Both the position numbers and the translations under genes were made by a program. DNA of 10,436 nucleotides from contig JAFVEJ010000056.1 of NCBI GenBank assembly GCA_017476085.1, positions 1-10,436 on the forward strand, read 5' to 3'. Within the stretch, counting starts at the first letter, position 1; each line of letters begins with the position of its first letter. Source of the stretch: Alphaproteobacteria bacterium. GTDB lineage: Bacteria; Pseudomonadota; Alphaproteobacteria; RF32; CAG-977. The notes beneath the pieces were generated by a model, which was given only the letters and a program-made list of their open reading frames with translations, did no database searches and was not told the origin of the DNA. Positions 1 to 5,555 of the stretch are shown piece after piece.

Positions 1-381
1 CATACCTTGCGCTTTTAATTCCTTAGAGATGATTCGAGCGATTTCTTCTTTGGAAATTTCGTCCGCGTTTCTGTGGACTGTAATGGAAACTTTTTCATTT
101 GCCGGTTCCCAGGCAATTTTGTTCGCTTTAGCCAGTTTTTTCAGCCATTCGCATGTTAAAATGGCGTCTTTGCCCAAAGCCGGGGCGGGAGCGACGACTT
201 TTTTGTCCGTGACTTCGTCCAGTCCGGTAAACAGGTCGCCTAAACGGATATGATCATCCGCCACCGCCGCTTTTTCTTTTAAGACGATGGGAAGTGCCTG
301 CAATTCGAACAGATCCGTTTCTTCCGCATAAGCGGGAAGAACGAATGTCAGCAGAAATAATGTGAAAAACAGGCTCTTCAT
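1..381 (-). CDS. flgA: FlgA, flagellar P-ring assembly chaperone (partial, N-terminal 127 residues)
   Basis: Reading leftwards from ATG at 379-381, the frame stays open to the window edge, so the C-terminal part is missing. The protein starts MKSLFFTLFLLTFVLPAYA followed by EE: a Lys near the N-terminus, a hydrophobic core and an AxA cleavage site, which is a Sec signal peptide of about 19 residues. The next stretch (residues about 35-55, with DDHIRLGDLFTGL) is the SAF-like start expected of FlgA, a periplasmic chaperone that helps FlgI assemble into the P-ring around the rod. The start lies 11 bp after the flgG stop. A TAAGGA Shine-Dalgarno overlaps that stop with 8 bp spacing, so translation is probably coupled. 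The family call rests on the signal peptide, the SAF-like segment and the position after flgF-flgG; flgH would be expected further left, outside the window. Confidence 0.85.
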   Translation of the reverse strand, partial: MKSLFFTLFLLTFVLPAYAEETDLFELQALPIVLKEKAAVADDHIRLGDLFTGLDEVTDKKVVAPAPALGKDAILTCEWLKKLAKANKIAWEPANEKVSITVHRNADEISKEEIARIISKELKAQGM

Positions 382-392
382 TATCTTAATCC

Positions 393-1184
393 TTATGATT
401 TCAGCTGATTGATCGTGGACAGCATCTGATCCGCCGTCGTAATGACTTTGGAATTCATTTCATAAGCGCGCTGGGCGGAAACAAGTTCGGTGATTTCGGA
501 AACAACATTAACATTGGAGTTTTCCAAAAATCCCTGCAAAATCGTTCCGAAGCCTAAAGCTCCCGGAACATCTGCCGTCGGATTGCCCGAAGCGACCGTT
601 TCGACAAACAGATTGTCGCCGATGGCTTCCAATCCGGATTCATTCATAAAATTCGCGATTTCCAGCTGACCGACATTGGTCAGTTCGGTTTGTCCGTCTT
701 CTTTGACCCAAACTTCGCCGGAAGAATTGATCGTAATGCCGATCGTGTTTTCGGGAATGGTGATACCGGGCTGAACGGTGTAACCGTCGGAAGTAACCAA
801 AACGCCTTCGGGGCTGACTTGAAACGCTCCGTCACGCGTATAGCCCGTGCCGCGGCCGTTCGGCAGTTCGATTTGAAAATAACCGTTGCCCTGAATGGCC
901 AGATCAAGCGTATTGTTTGTATTTAAAACGGATCCGTGTTCGGATACGCGGTAAACGGAAGCCGTTTTAACGCCGATACCCAGCTGTATGCCGGACGGTA
1001 CAATCGTTCCCGAATCCGAAGAATTAGCTCCGACGCGGCGCATATCTTGATATAAAAGATCATGAAATTCCGCCCGCCGCCGTGAATAGGCTGTGGTGTT
1101 CATGTTCGCGATGTTGTTGGAAATAACCTCGACATTTGTTTGCTGTGCCAACATTCCCGTGGCGCCGATGTGAAGAGCTCTCAT
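393..1184 (-). CDS. flgG: FlgG, flagellar distal rod protein
   Basis: The product is 263 residues, the usual length for FlgG (about 260). It forms the distal rod, the part of the drive shaft that crosses the P- and L-rings, and is exported by the flagellar type III apparatus, so it has no Sec signal. The N-terminal rod motif is present (residues 1-35, ending SNNIANMNTTAYSRRRAEF), as is the central FlgG domain with LDLAIQGNGYFQIELP and TRDGAF. The C-terminal signature NVNVVSEITELVSAQRAYE, followed by MNSKVITTADQML, is essentially diagnostic and forms the terminal helix that packs in the D0 core. The start is set by a full AAGGAGG Shine-Dalgarno 8 bp upstream. It lies 24 bp after flgF and is almost certainly cotranscribed with it. 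Confidence 0.97.
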   Translation of the reverse strand: MRALHIGATGMLAQQTNVEVISNNIANMNTTAYSRRRAEFHDLLYQDMRRVGANSSDSGTIVPSGIQLGIGVKTASVYRVSEHGSVLNTNNTLDLAIQGNGYFQIELPNGRGTGYTRDGAFQVSPEGVLVTSDGYTVQPGITIPENTIGITINSSGEVWVKEDGQTELTNVGQLEIANFMNESGLEAIGDNLFVETVASGNPTADVPGALGFGTILQGFLENSNVNVVSEITELVSAQRAYEMNSKVITTADQMLSTINQLKS

Positions 1185-1208
1185 GAGTATGCCTCCTTAA
1201 AAAATCTT

Positions 1209-1949
1209 TTACCCGCCGATTCTGGCGTAAACCTGCATCGCGTTTTGACGGCGCGTATGCTCCGAATCAATCATCATCTGAATATTTTCATAAGCGCGCT
1301 GCAATTTAATCATATTCGTCATTTCTACGACGGCATTGACATTTGACTTTTCGATCATCCCTTGTTCAACGTTCGGGCGGACAACGGTCATCGGATTGTT
1401 TTCCGTGTTTCTGTAAAGTCCGCTGTGCGTGGCGCGGAGCTTCTGCTGATCAGCGAATTCAACCGTCTGAAGCGTTGCTACGGGGCCGTTTTCCGTTAAA
1501 ACGGTTCCGTCTCTCGTCACGTTGAATTCCGTTTCTTCCGGTGCAATAAAAATCGGTTGGTTTCGGTCGTCCAAAACAGGATAATTGGAAGCGGTGACCA
1601 GCATCCCTTCATCATTGATTTTCAGTTGGCCGTTGCGTGTGTAGCGGATTCCCTGCGGCGTTTCGACAACGAAATAAGACGGCCCATGGATGGCCAGATC
1701 AAAAGCGTTTCCCGTTGCGGAAAAAACGCCTTCGGAAAAATCGCGGACGATGCCGAAGTCATGTGTAAAAGCCAGACGATCGTCAATCAGGTGTTCGTTT
1801 GTTTTGCTTTTTGACAAATATTCCGTAAAATGCGGCTGCACACCTTTATAGCCGGTGGTATTCACATTTGCCAGATTATTGGCGACCATATCCAACTGAT
1901 TCCATAATCCCGTTTGTCTGGACAGTGCAATATAAAGTGTATTTTCCAT
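1209..1949 (-). CDS. flgF: FlgF, flagellar proximal rod protein
   Basis: The product is 246 residues. The frame is open a further 20 codons upstream to an ATG at 2007-2009, but the start at 1949 (MENTLYIALSRQTGLW) is preferred. It has a GGGAGG Shine-Dalgarno 6 bp upstream and matches the usual N-terminus of alphaproteobacterial FlgF. The upstream ATG would also lie inside the sigma-54 promoter, before the transcription start. Rod-protein features are the N-terminal NNLANVNTTGYKG motif, a central AFDLAIHGPSYFVVETPQG followed by TRNGQLKINDEG, and the C-terminal helix SNVNAVVEMTNMIKLQRAYE. FlgF is a proximal rod subunit exported by the flagellar secretion system. It is the first gene of the leftward flgF-flgG-flgA unit. 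Confidence 0.95.
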   Translation of the reverse strand: MENTLYIALSRQTGLWNQLDMVANNLANVNTTGYKGVQPHFTEYLSKSKTNEHLIDDRLAFTHDFGIVRDFSEGVFSATGNAFDLAIHGPSYFVVETPQGIRYTRNGQLKINDEGMLVTASNYPVLDDRNQPIFIAPEETEFNVTRDGTVLTENGPVATLQTVEFADQQKLRATHSGLYRNTENNPMTVVRPNVEQGMIEKSNVNAVVEMTNMIKLQRAYENIQMMIDSEHTRRQNAMQVYARIGG

Positions 1950-1992
1950 ATTTCCCTCCCGTGACGGCGGATGCGTGCTTTGGAAAAGAATA

Positions 1993-2008
1993 TGCACAAT
2001 TCGTGCCA
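1993..2008 (-). promoter_or_regulatory. Sigma-54 (RpoN) promoter for flgF-flgG-flgA
   Basis: Read on the minus strand the sequence is TGGCACGAATTGTGCA. The sigma-54 consensus is TGGCACG, four bases, then TTGCW. Here the whole -24 half matches, and the -12 half differs only at its first T (G instead). The invariant GG (2007-2006) and GC (1995-1994) have the correct spacing. Counting 12 bp from the -12 C puts the transcript start near 1982, about 33 nt before the flgF ATG. Sigma-54 control of rod and hook genes is well known in flagellated alphaproteobacteria such as Caulobacter. No enhancer-binding (FlbD-type) site was identified. Confidence 0.8.
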
Positions 2009-2064
2009 AATTTTTATTTTCTGCTGAAATGGAATAAAAAAAATATTTCTTTTATAACCTGTTA

Positions 2065-2092
2065 TTAACCAAGACAGCGTATAACTCATAAT
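2065..2092 (+). promoter_or_regulatory. Possible weak sigma-70-type promoter for the fliL operon
   Basis: TTAACC (2065-2070) and CATAAT (2087-2092) are separated by 16 bp, matching TTGACA at 4 of 6 and TATAAT at 5 of 6 positions. It lies 24 bp upstream of the fliL ATG, and AAAGGA (2106-2111) is a good Shine-Dalgarno. A small dyad, ATAAC-CT-GTTAT (2054-2065), overlaps the -35 element and could bind a regulator. I found no sigma-54 element facing this way, so the two divergent units appear to use different sigma factors. The call is weak because AT-rich sequence yields such matches by chance. Confidence 0.3.
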
Positions 2093-2116
2093 AAGAGGCA
2101 AAAAGAAAGGATAACA

Positions 2117-2647
2117 ATGGCTGAAGAAAACGAAGAACAACAAACGGAAAATGAAAATGAATCTGCAGCGACGGTAGCCCCTAAAAAGAAAATGCTGTTG
2201 TTGCTGATTCCTGTTTTTTTGGTGGTCGGAACAGTAATCGGTCTTTATTTTTCCGGTATTGCCGATTCTTTTTTGCCGACGAACCGCTCTGAAGATAAGA
2301 AAACGGAGGATACAACAAAAAAGAAGGATGCCGATCCTTCCACGGTCTTTTTCGATGTGCCGGAAATTTTGGTAAATCTTTCGGTGCGCCCCGATCAAAA
2401 GCCGATTTATTTTAAAATCAGAGTGGCGTTGGAAATGAATTCTGCGGCCGACGCGGAACAAGCCGATAAAATGTTGCCGCGCATTGTTGACAGTATGCAG
2501 TTTTATTTGCGTGAAATGCGATTGGAAGAAATACAGGGGTCTGTCGGTACATATCGATTGAAAGAAGAAATTCAGGGGCGTTTGAACCGTATTTTGGCTC
2601 CGGTCAAAGTAAACGACGTTTTATTTAAAGAAATTTTGATTCAATAA
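2117..2647 (+). CDS. fliL: FliL, flagellar stator-associated membrane protein
   Basis: The product is 176 residues, normal for alphaproteobacterial FliL. An acidic, Glu/Gln/Asn-rich cytoplasmic tail (residues 1-22) precedes a KKK stop and one membrane segment (about 26-45). A charged linker follows, then the periplasmic FliL domain (about 72-176) starting FFDVPEILVNLSVRPDQKP and ending with VNDVLFKEILIQ, the typical family terminus. FliL is a single-pass protein that surrounds or stabilises the MotA/MotB stator at the basal body and affects torque under load. It is the first gene of the rightward unit, and the start is supported by AAAGGA 5 bp upstream. fliM begins 14 bp after its stop. Confidence 0.95.
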   Translation: MAEENEEQQTENENESAATVAPKKKMLLLLIPVFLVVGTVIGLYFSGIADSFLPTNRSEDKKTEDTTKKKDADPSTVFFDVPEILVNLSVRPDQKPIYFKIRVALEMNSAADAEQADKMLPRIVDSMQFYLREMRLEEIQGSVGTYRLKEEIQGRLNRILAPVKVNDVLFKEILIQ

Positions 2648-2661
2648 AGGGTAAATGCTGT

Positions 2662-3702
2662 ATGGCACAAAACGGACAGGATAATCTGAACGATTTTAAT
2701 CAAACGCCGGATCTGGCGTCTTCGGATAATTTTGATCAAAATCAAAATGTTTCTCAGATTTTAAATCAGGATGAAATAGACAGTTTGCTGAACAGCGGAG
2801 ACGGAACGGACACGCAGACGGGCGTTCATGCTTTATTGAATACAACGACGGTTTCGTATGAACGTCTGCCGATGTTGGAAATTGTTTTTGACCGTTTAGT
2901 CCGGCTGATGTCGACAACATTGCGCAACTTTACGCAATTTAACATTGAAATAACGTTGGAAGGAATAGACACGATGCGTTTCGGCGATTATCTGGATGCC
3001 GTCGCTCAACCGTCTATGATGTCCGTTTTTAAAGCGGAAGAATGGGATAATTCCGGATTGATGACGATGGATTCGTCTTTGATTTACACCGTTGTCGATG
3101 TTTTGTTGGGAGGCCGCAGAGGAACGGCGGCTATGCGCTTGGACGGCCGTCCGTATACGGTGATTGAGCGAAATCTGATTGTCAAAATGGTGCATTTGGT
3201 TCTGTCCGATTTGTCCGCGGCGTTTGATCCGTTGTCGCCGGTGACATTCCGGTTCGACCGGTTGGAAACGAACCCGCGTTTCGCTATGATTTCAAGGCCG
3301 TCAAATGCCGCTGTTCTGGCAAAGTTCAGAATTGATATGGAAGATCGCGGCGGCAGAATAGAATTGCTGTTGCCGTACGCGATGCTGGAACCGGTGCGCG
3401 AGCTTTTGCTGCAGGGGTTTATGGGGGAAAAGTTCGGCCGCGACAGCATTTGGGAAAACCATTTGGCGGAAGCGTTATGGGTCAGCGAAGTTAATTTGCT
3501 GGCCGTTTTGGACCGCCATATGACTTCGCTGAAGCAGGTGCTTCAGTGGAAAGTGGGAACAAAGCTGTTATTAAATTCTACTCCGGATTCCGATGTTGAA
3601 ATGGTTTGCGGCGATATTCCGATGTTTTATGGTCATATGGGGCGAAAAAACGGTCATATTGCCATTCAGATCGAAGACAAAATTAAACGGCAGAAGGATT
3701 AA
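2662..3702 (+). CDS. fliM: FliM, flagellar motor switch protein
   Basis: The product is 346 residues. FliM sits in the C-ring between FliG and FliN and binds phosphorylated CheY to change rotation direction. The CheY-binding motif ILNQDEIDSLL is at residues 33-43, preceded by a polar Asn/Asp/Gln-rich extension of about 30 residues. In enterobacterial FliM this motif lies at the extreme N-terminus. The middle CheC-like domain (about 60-245) contains the YERLPMLEIVFDRLVR and FDPLSPVTFRFDRLETNPRF segments. The C-terminal SpoA-like domain (about 265-340) includes WKVGTKLLLNS and ends near IAIQIEDKI. AAAGGG lies upstream with somewhat wide (about 10 bp) spacing. The DUF6468 gene begins 5 bp after its stop. 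Confidence 0.96.
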   Translation: MAQNGQDNLNDFNQTPDLASSDNFDQNQNVSQILNQDEIDSLLNSGDGTDTQTGVHALLNTTTVSYERLPMLEIVFDRLVRLMSTTLRNFTQFNIEITLEGIDTMRFGDYLDAVAQPSMMSVFKAEEWDNSGLMTMDSSLIYTVVDVLLGGRRGTAAMRLDGRPYTVIERNLIVKMVHLVLSDLSAAFDPLSPVTFRFDRLETNPRFAMISRPSNAAVLAKFRIDMEDRGGRIELLLPYAMLEPVRELLLQGFMGEKFGRDSIWENHLAEALWVSEVNLLAVLDRHMTSLKQVLQWKVGTKLLLNSTPDSDVEMVCGDIPMFYGHMGRKNGHIAIQIEDKIKRQKD

Positions 3703-3707
3703 AGCGG

Positions 3708-4316
3708 ATGTCAATAGAACTTCTTATTAACATTGTTGTGATCTGTTTGTTGGTTCCGACAATCATTTTTGCCGTGATTTTAAATAAACGGCTGGAAGTT
3801 TTGCGCAACAGCCGCGCGGATTTGGGACGATTGATCGAAGCGTTCAACGATGCGACAACGCGGGCGGAGGCCGGCATTCCCAAATTAAAACAGGCCGCCG
3901 ACAGCGCGGGCAGTTTGCTGCGCGATCAGATTCAGAAAGCGCAAACGCTGCGCGATGATATGACTTTTATGATAGAACGCGCGGATGCCGTTGCTCAGAG
4001 GTTGGAAAAAACAATCAGTATGGCTCCCAAAGCTTCGCTGACAGGGACGGAAACTTCCTATCATCAGGCGGCGGAAAGTGTTCCTGCGGCAGCGCCGAAT
4101 GCGTCCAAATCCAGAAAAAGAAAAGTTTTGGCCGAAAATCCGGAAGATTTAATTTCTTCGGCCGTATCCGCGGCGCAGGATATTTTGCGTGATGTCGGTT
4201 CGGAACGTCTTTCCAAACCGGAAAAAAGTTTTCCGTCTTCTGTGACGGAAGATTTTGCTTCGGATCGTTCGGAAGCGGAACGCGAGCTGCTTAAAGCATT
4301 ACAGTCTATGCGTTAG
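3708..4316 (+). CDS. DUF6468 domain membrane protein of the flagellar operon
   Basis: The product is 202 residues. One N-terminal membrane segment (about 5-26) is followed by a helical, coiled-coil-like region (about 28-105) with the conserved pattern LRNSRADLGRLIEAFNDATT and repeated LRD motifs, which I recognise as DUF6468. Residues about 105-180 are low-complexity, Ala/Ser/Lys-rich and probably disordered. A short C-terminal helix (AERELLKALQSMR) closes the protein. DUF6468 proteins are found beside fliL/fliM in alphaproteobacteria. To my knowledge their function is not established, and the location suggests a role at the motor or stator. The start lies 5 bp after the fliM stop, and the ribosome site (GGATTAAAGCGG) overlaps the end of fliM, which suggests coupling. 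Confidence 0.85.
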   Translation: MSIELLINIVVICLLVPTIIFAVILNKRLEVLRNSRADLGRLIEAFNDATTRAEAGIPKLKQAADSAGSLLRDQIQKAQTLRDDMTFMIERADAVAQRLEKTISMAPKASLTGTETSYHQAAESVPAAAPNASKSRKRKVLAENPEDLISSAVSAAQDILRDVGSERLSKPEKSFPSSVTEDFASDRSEAERELLKALQSMR

Positions 4317-4327
4317 GAGACTTGAAA

Positions 4328-5077
4328 ATGAAGCAGATAAAAGAGACGGGATCCTCGCGCGGAGAAAAGAAAAAAAAGTCCGGTTCGGCTCGATTCAGAT
4401 TGCTGCCGTCGGTTATTTTTTTCTGTGTTTTGATGCTGTCCGTTCGTATAGGAGTTGTTTGGCGCAATATTGTTTTGCCCGATGCTTCGCTGAAAGGAGA
4501 ATCCGCTTTTTCCGTATCGCCCGTTCAGGCACAGACGGCACCGGCTTCGGAGACATCTGAAAAACAGACGGCTTCTTCTGATAAAATGCAGGCTCTTGAA
4601 GCGGCGGCCGGCATTAAAAAAGAAGAAAACGGAAAAAGCTTTTCTCAATCGGAACTGGAAATTTTGCAAAAGTTGGCACAGCGGCGTGAAGAGTTGGATA
4701 TCCGTGAACGCACAATAGATCAAAAAGCCGGCGTTTTAAAAGCGGCTGAAGCGCAAATGGATGTTAAAATTGCTAAACTGAAAGAGTTGGAAGCTTCCAT
4801 TAAAGACCTGATAGGCGTTTATGATGAAAAGGAAAAATCCAGATTAAACAATTTGGTTAAAATTTATTCCACAATGAAACCGAAAGAAGCCGCCCGCTTG
4901 TTTAACGATATGGAAATGTCGCTTTTGGTGCGCGTGTTCGAACAGATGAAAGAAGCTAAATCGGCGCCTATTCTGGCTTTAATGGATTTGAACAAGGCAA
5001 GCGCTTTAACCGCTGAATTGGCAAATAAAAAGAAATTGCCGGGATACGACGGCGATACCGCAGAAGAAAAAAAATAA
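4328..5077 (+). CDS. motE: MotE-like flagellar protein (MgtE-N-like domain)
   Basis: From the ATG at 4328 the product is 249 residues. A TTG two codons earlier is only 2 bp from the AGGAG Shine-Dalgarno, while 4328 has 8 bp spacing, so 4328 is chosen. A basic N-terminus (EKKKKSGSARFR) precedes one membrane segment (about 25-47), so the rest is periplasmic. An Ala/Ser/Glu-rich linker leads to a long coiled coil (about 105-165). The MgtE-N/MotE-like end has IYSTMKPKEAARLFNDMEMS and ILALMDLNKASALTAEL. In rhizobia MotE acts as a periplasmic chaperone of MotC; the homologous domain elsewhere in alphaproteobacteria is annotated the same way without that test. It follows the DUF6468 gene, whose stop overlaps its Shine-Dalgarno. 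Confidence 0.85.
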   Translation: MKQIKETGSSRGEKKKKSGSARFRLLPSVIFFCVLMLSVRIGVVWRNIVLPDASLKGESAFSVSPVQAQTAPASETSEKQTASSDKMQALEAAAGIKKEENGKSFSQSELEILQKLAQRREELDIRERTIDQKAGVLKAAEAQMDVKIAKLKELEASIKDLIGVYDEKEKSRLNNLVKIYSTMKPKEAARLFNDMEMSLLVRVFEQMKEAKSAPILALMDLNKASALTAELANKKKLPGYDGDTAEEKK

Positions 5078-5095
5078 AAGTGATTCTTTTTTTAT

Positions 5096-5138
5096 AAAGG
5101 GCTTTTATAAACGAAAAATATAAATTAAACTGCCCTTT
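5096..5138 (+). promoter_or_regulatory. Hairpin in the motE-cheY spacer
   Basis: AAAGGGC (5096-5102) pairs with GCCCTTT (5132-5138), and the pairing continues outward with one bulged T (TAT with ATA). Inside the loop TTTATA (5104-5109) pairs with TATAAA (5119-5124), giving a two-tier hairpin. The only U-rich run after the stem is short and interrupted (TTTTATATCT), so it is a poor terminator. It could be a weak attenuator, an RNA-processing site, or a 3' stabilising hairpin for the fliL-motE part of the message. It ends about 20 nt before the proposed cheY start. Confidence 0.5.
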
Positions 5139-5149
5139 TATATCTATAT

Positions 5150-5155
5150 GGGGGT
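5150..5155 (+). promoter_or_regulatory. Ribosome binding site deciding the cheY ATT start
   Basis: GGGGGT can pair with the anti-Shine-Dalgarno core (as GGAGGT with one G-U wobble). It lies 3-4 bp before the ATT at 5159, which is short but usable. An ATG at 5148-5150 overlaps it, but that frame stops after six codons (TAA 5166-5168), so it cannot be the cheY start. Confidence 0.45.
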
Positions 5156-5158
5156 AAG

Positions 5159-5545
5159 ATTTCAGTAAATAAAGAAATTTCTGTTTTGATTGTTGATGAT
5201 TATCAAACGATGCGCGGCGTAATCCGTAACTTACTTCAACAATTGGGTTTTCATAATACGGTGGAAGCAGAAACGACCGACGAAGCTTTAACGGTTTTAA
5301 AAGATAAAGAGTGCGGATTGGTCATTTTTGACTGGCTGACGGGGCCTATGTCCGGGGCGGATTTCCTGCGGACGGTTCAGGCTGACAAAAAACTCGAAAA
5401 TATTCCGTTTATCGTTATTTGCGCCGAAAGCAATCAGGCTGTGACAGATGCCGTACGCCGGGCCGGAATTGCCGATTTTATTGCCAAACCCTTTACGGAA
5501 GCGACGCTTAAAAAGAGAATGACCGCGTTGTTAGGGGATTTTTAA
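5159..5545 (+). CDS. cheY: CheY-type single-domain response regulator, probable ATT start
   Basis: From ATT at 5159 the product is 128 residues, a complete receiver domain. Acidic pocket residues are in IVDDYQTM, the phosphoacceptor is D58 (IFDW) and the conserved Lys is K110 (AKPF). All are offset by one from E. coli CheY numbering. Residue 88, equivalent to switch Thr87, is Cys (VICAES), which is unusual. The in-frame stop at 5126-5128 and the absence of ATG, GTG or TTG before 5186 leave few start options. TTG at 5186 would delete most of beta-strand 1. ATT 5159 gives an N-terminus (xSVNKEISVLIVDD) that lines up with the MAVNK-type start I recall for alphaproteobacterial homologues; ATT 5177 is an alternative. 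The protein presumably receives phosphate from a CheA and binds FliM, but the location alone does not prove a chemotaxis role. Confidence 0.85.
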   Translation: MSVNKEISVLIVDDYQTMRGVIRNLLQQLGFHNTVEAETTDEALTVLKDKECGLVIFDWLTGPMSGADFLRTVQADKKLENIPFIVICAESNQAVTDAVRRAGIADFIAKPFTEATLKKRMTALLGDF

Positions 5546-5555
5546 AGGGATTGGA

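Noticed and set aside
1950..2009. Longer flgF start at 2009
   Set aside because: It would begin within the sigma-54 promoter and before the expected transcript start, and its extra residues do not look like FlgF.
1862..2461. 199-codon open frame on the minus strand across the divergent promoter region
   Set aside because: It overlaps both the flgF start and fliL, is rich in Arg, Phe and His as antisense frames often are, and has no ribosome site. The well-supported genes explain the region.
4670..4690. TGGCAC inside motE as a second sigma-54 site
   Set aside because: It lacks the GC at the -12 position and lies deep in coding sequence.
5148..5168. Six-codon ATG frame as the real cheY start through a frameshift
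   Set aside because: It stops at TAA within six codons, and there is no slippery run before that stop to move ribosomes into the cheY frame. It is kept only as a possible coupling element.
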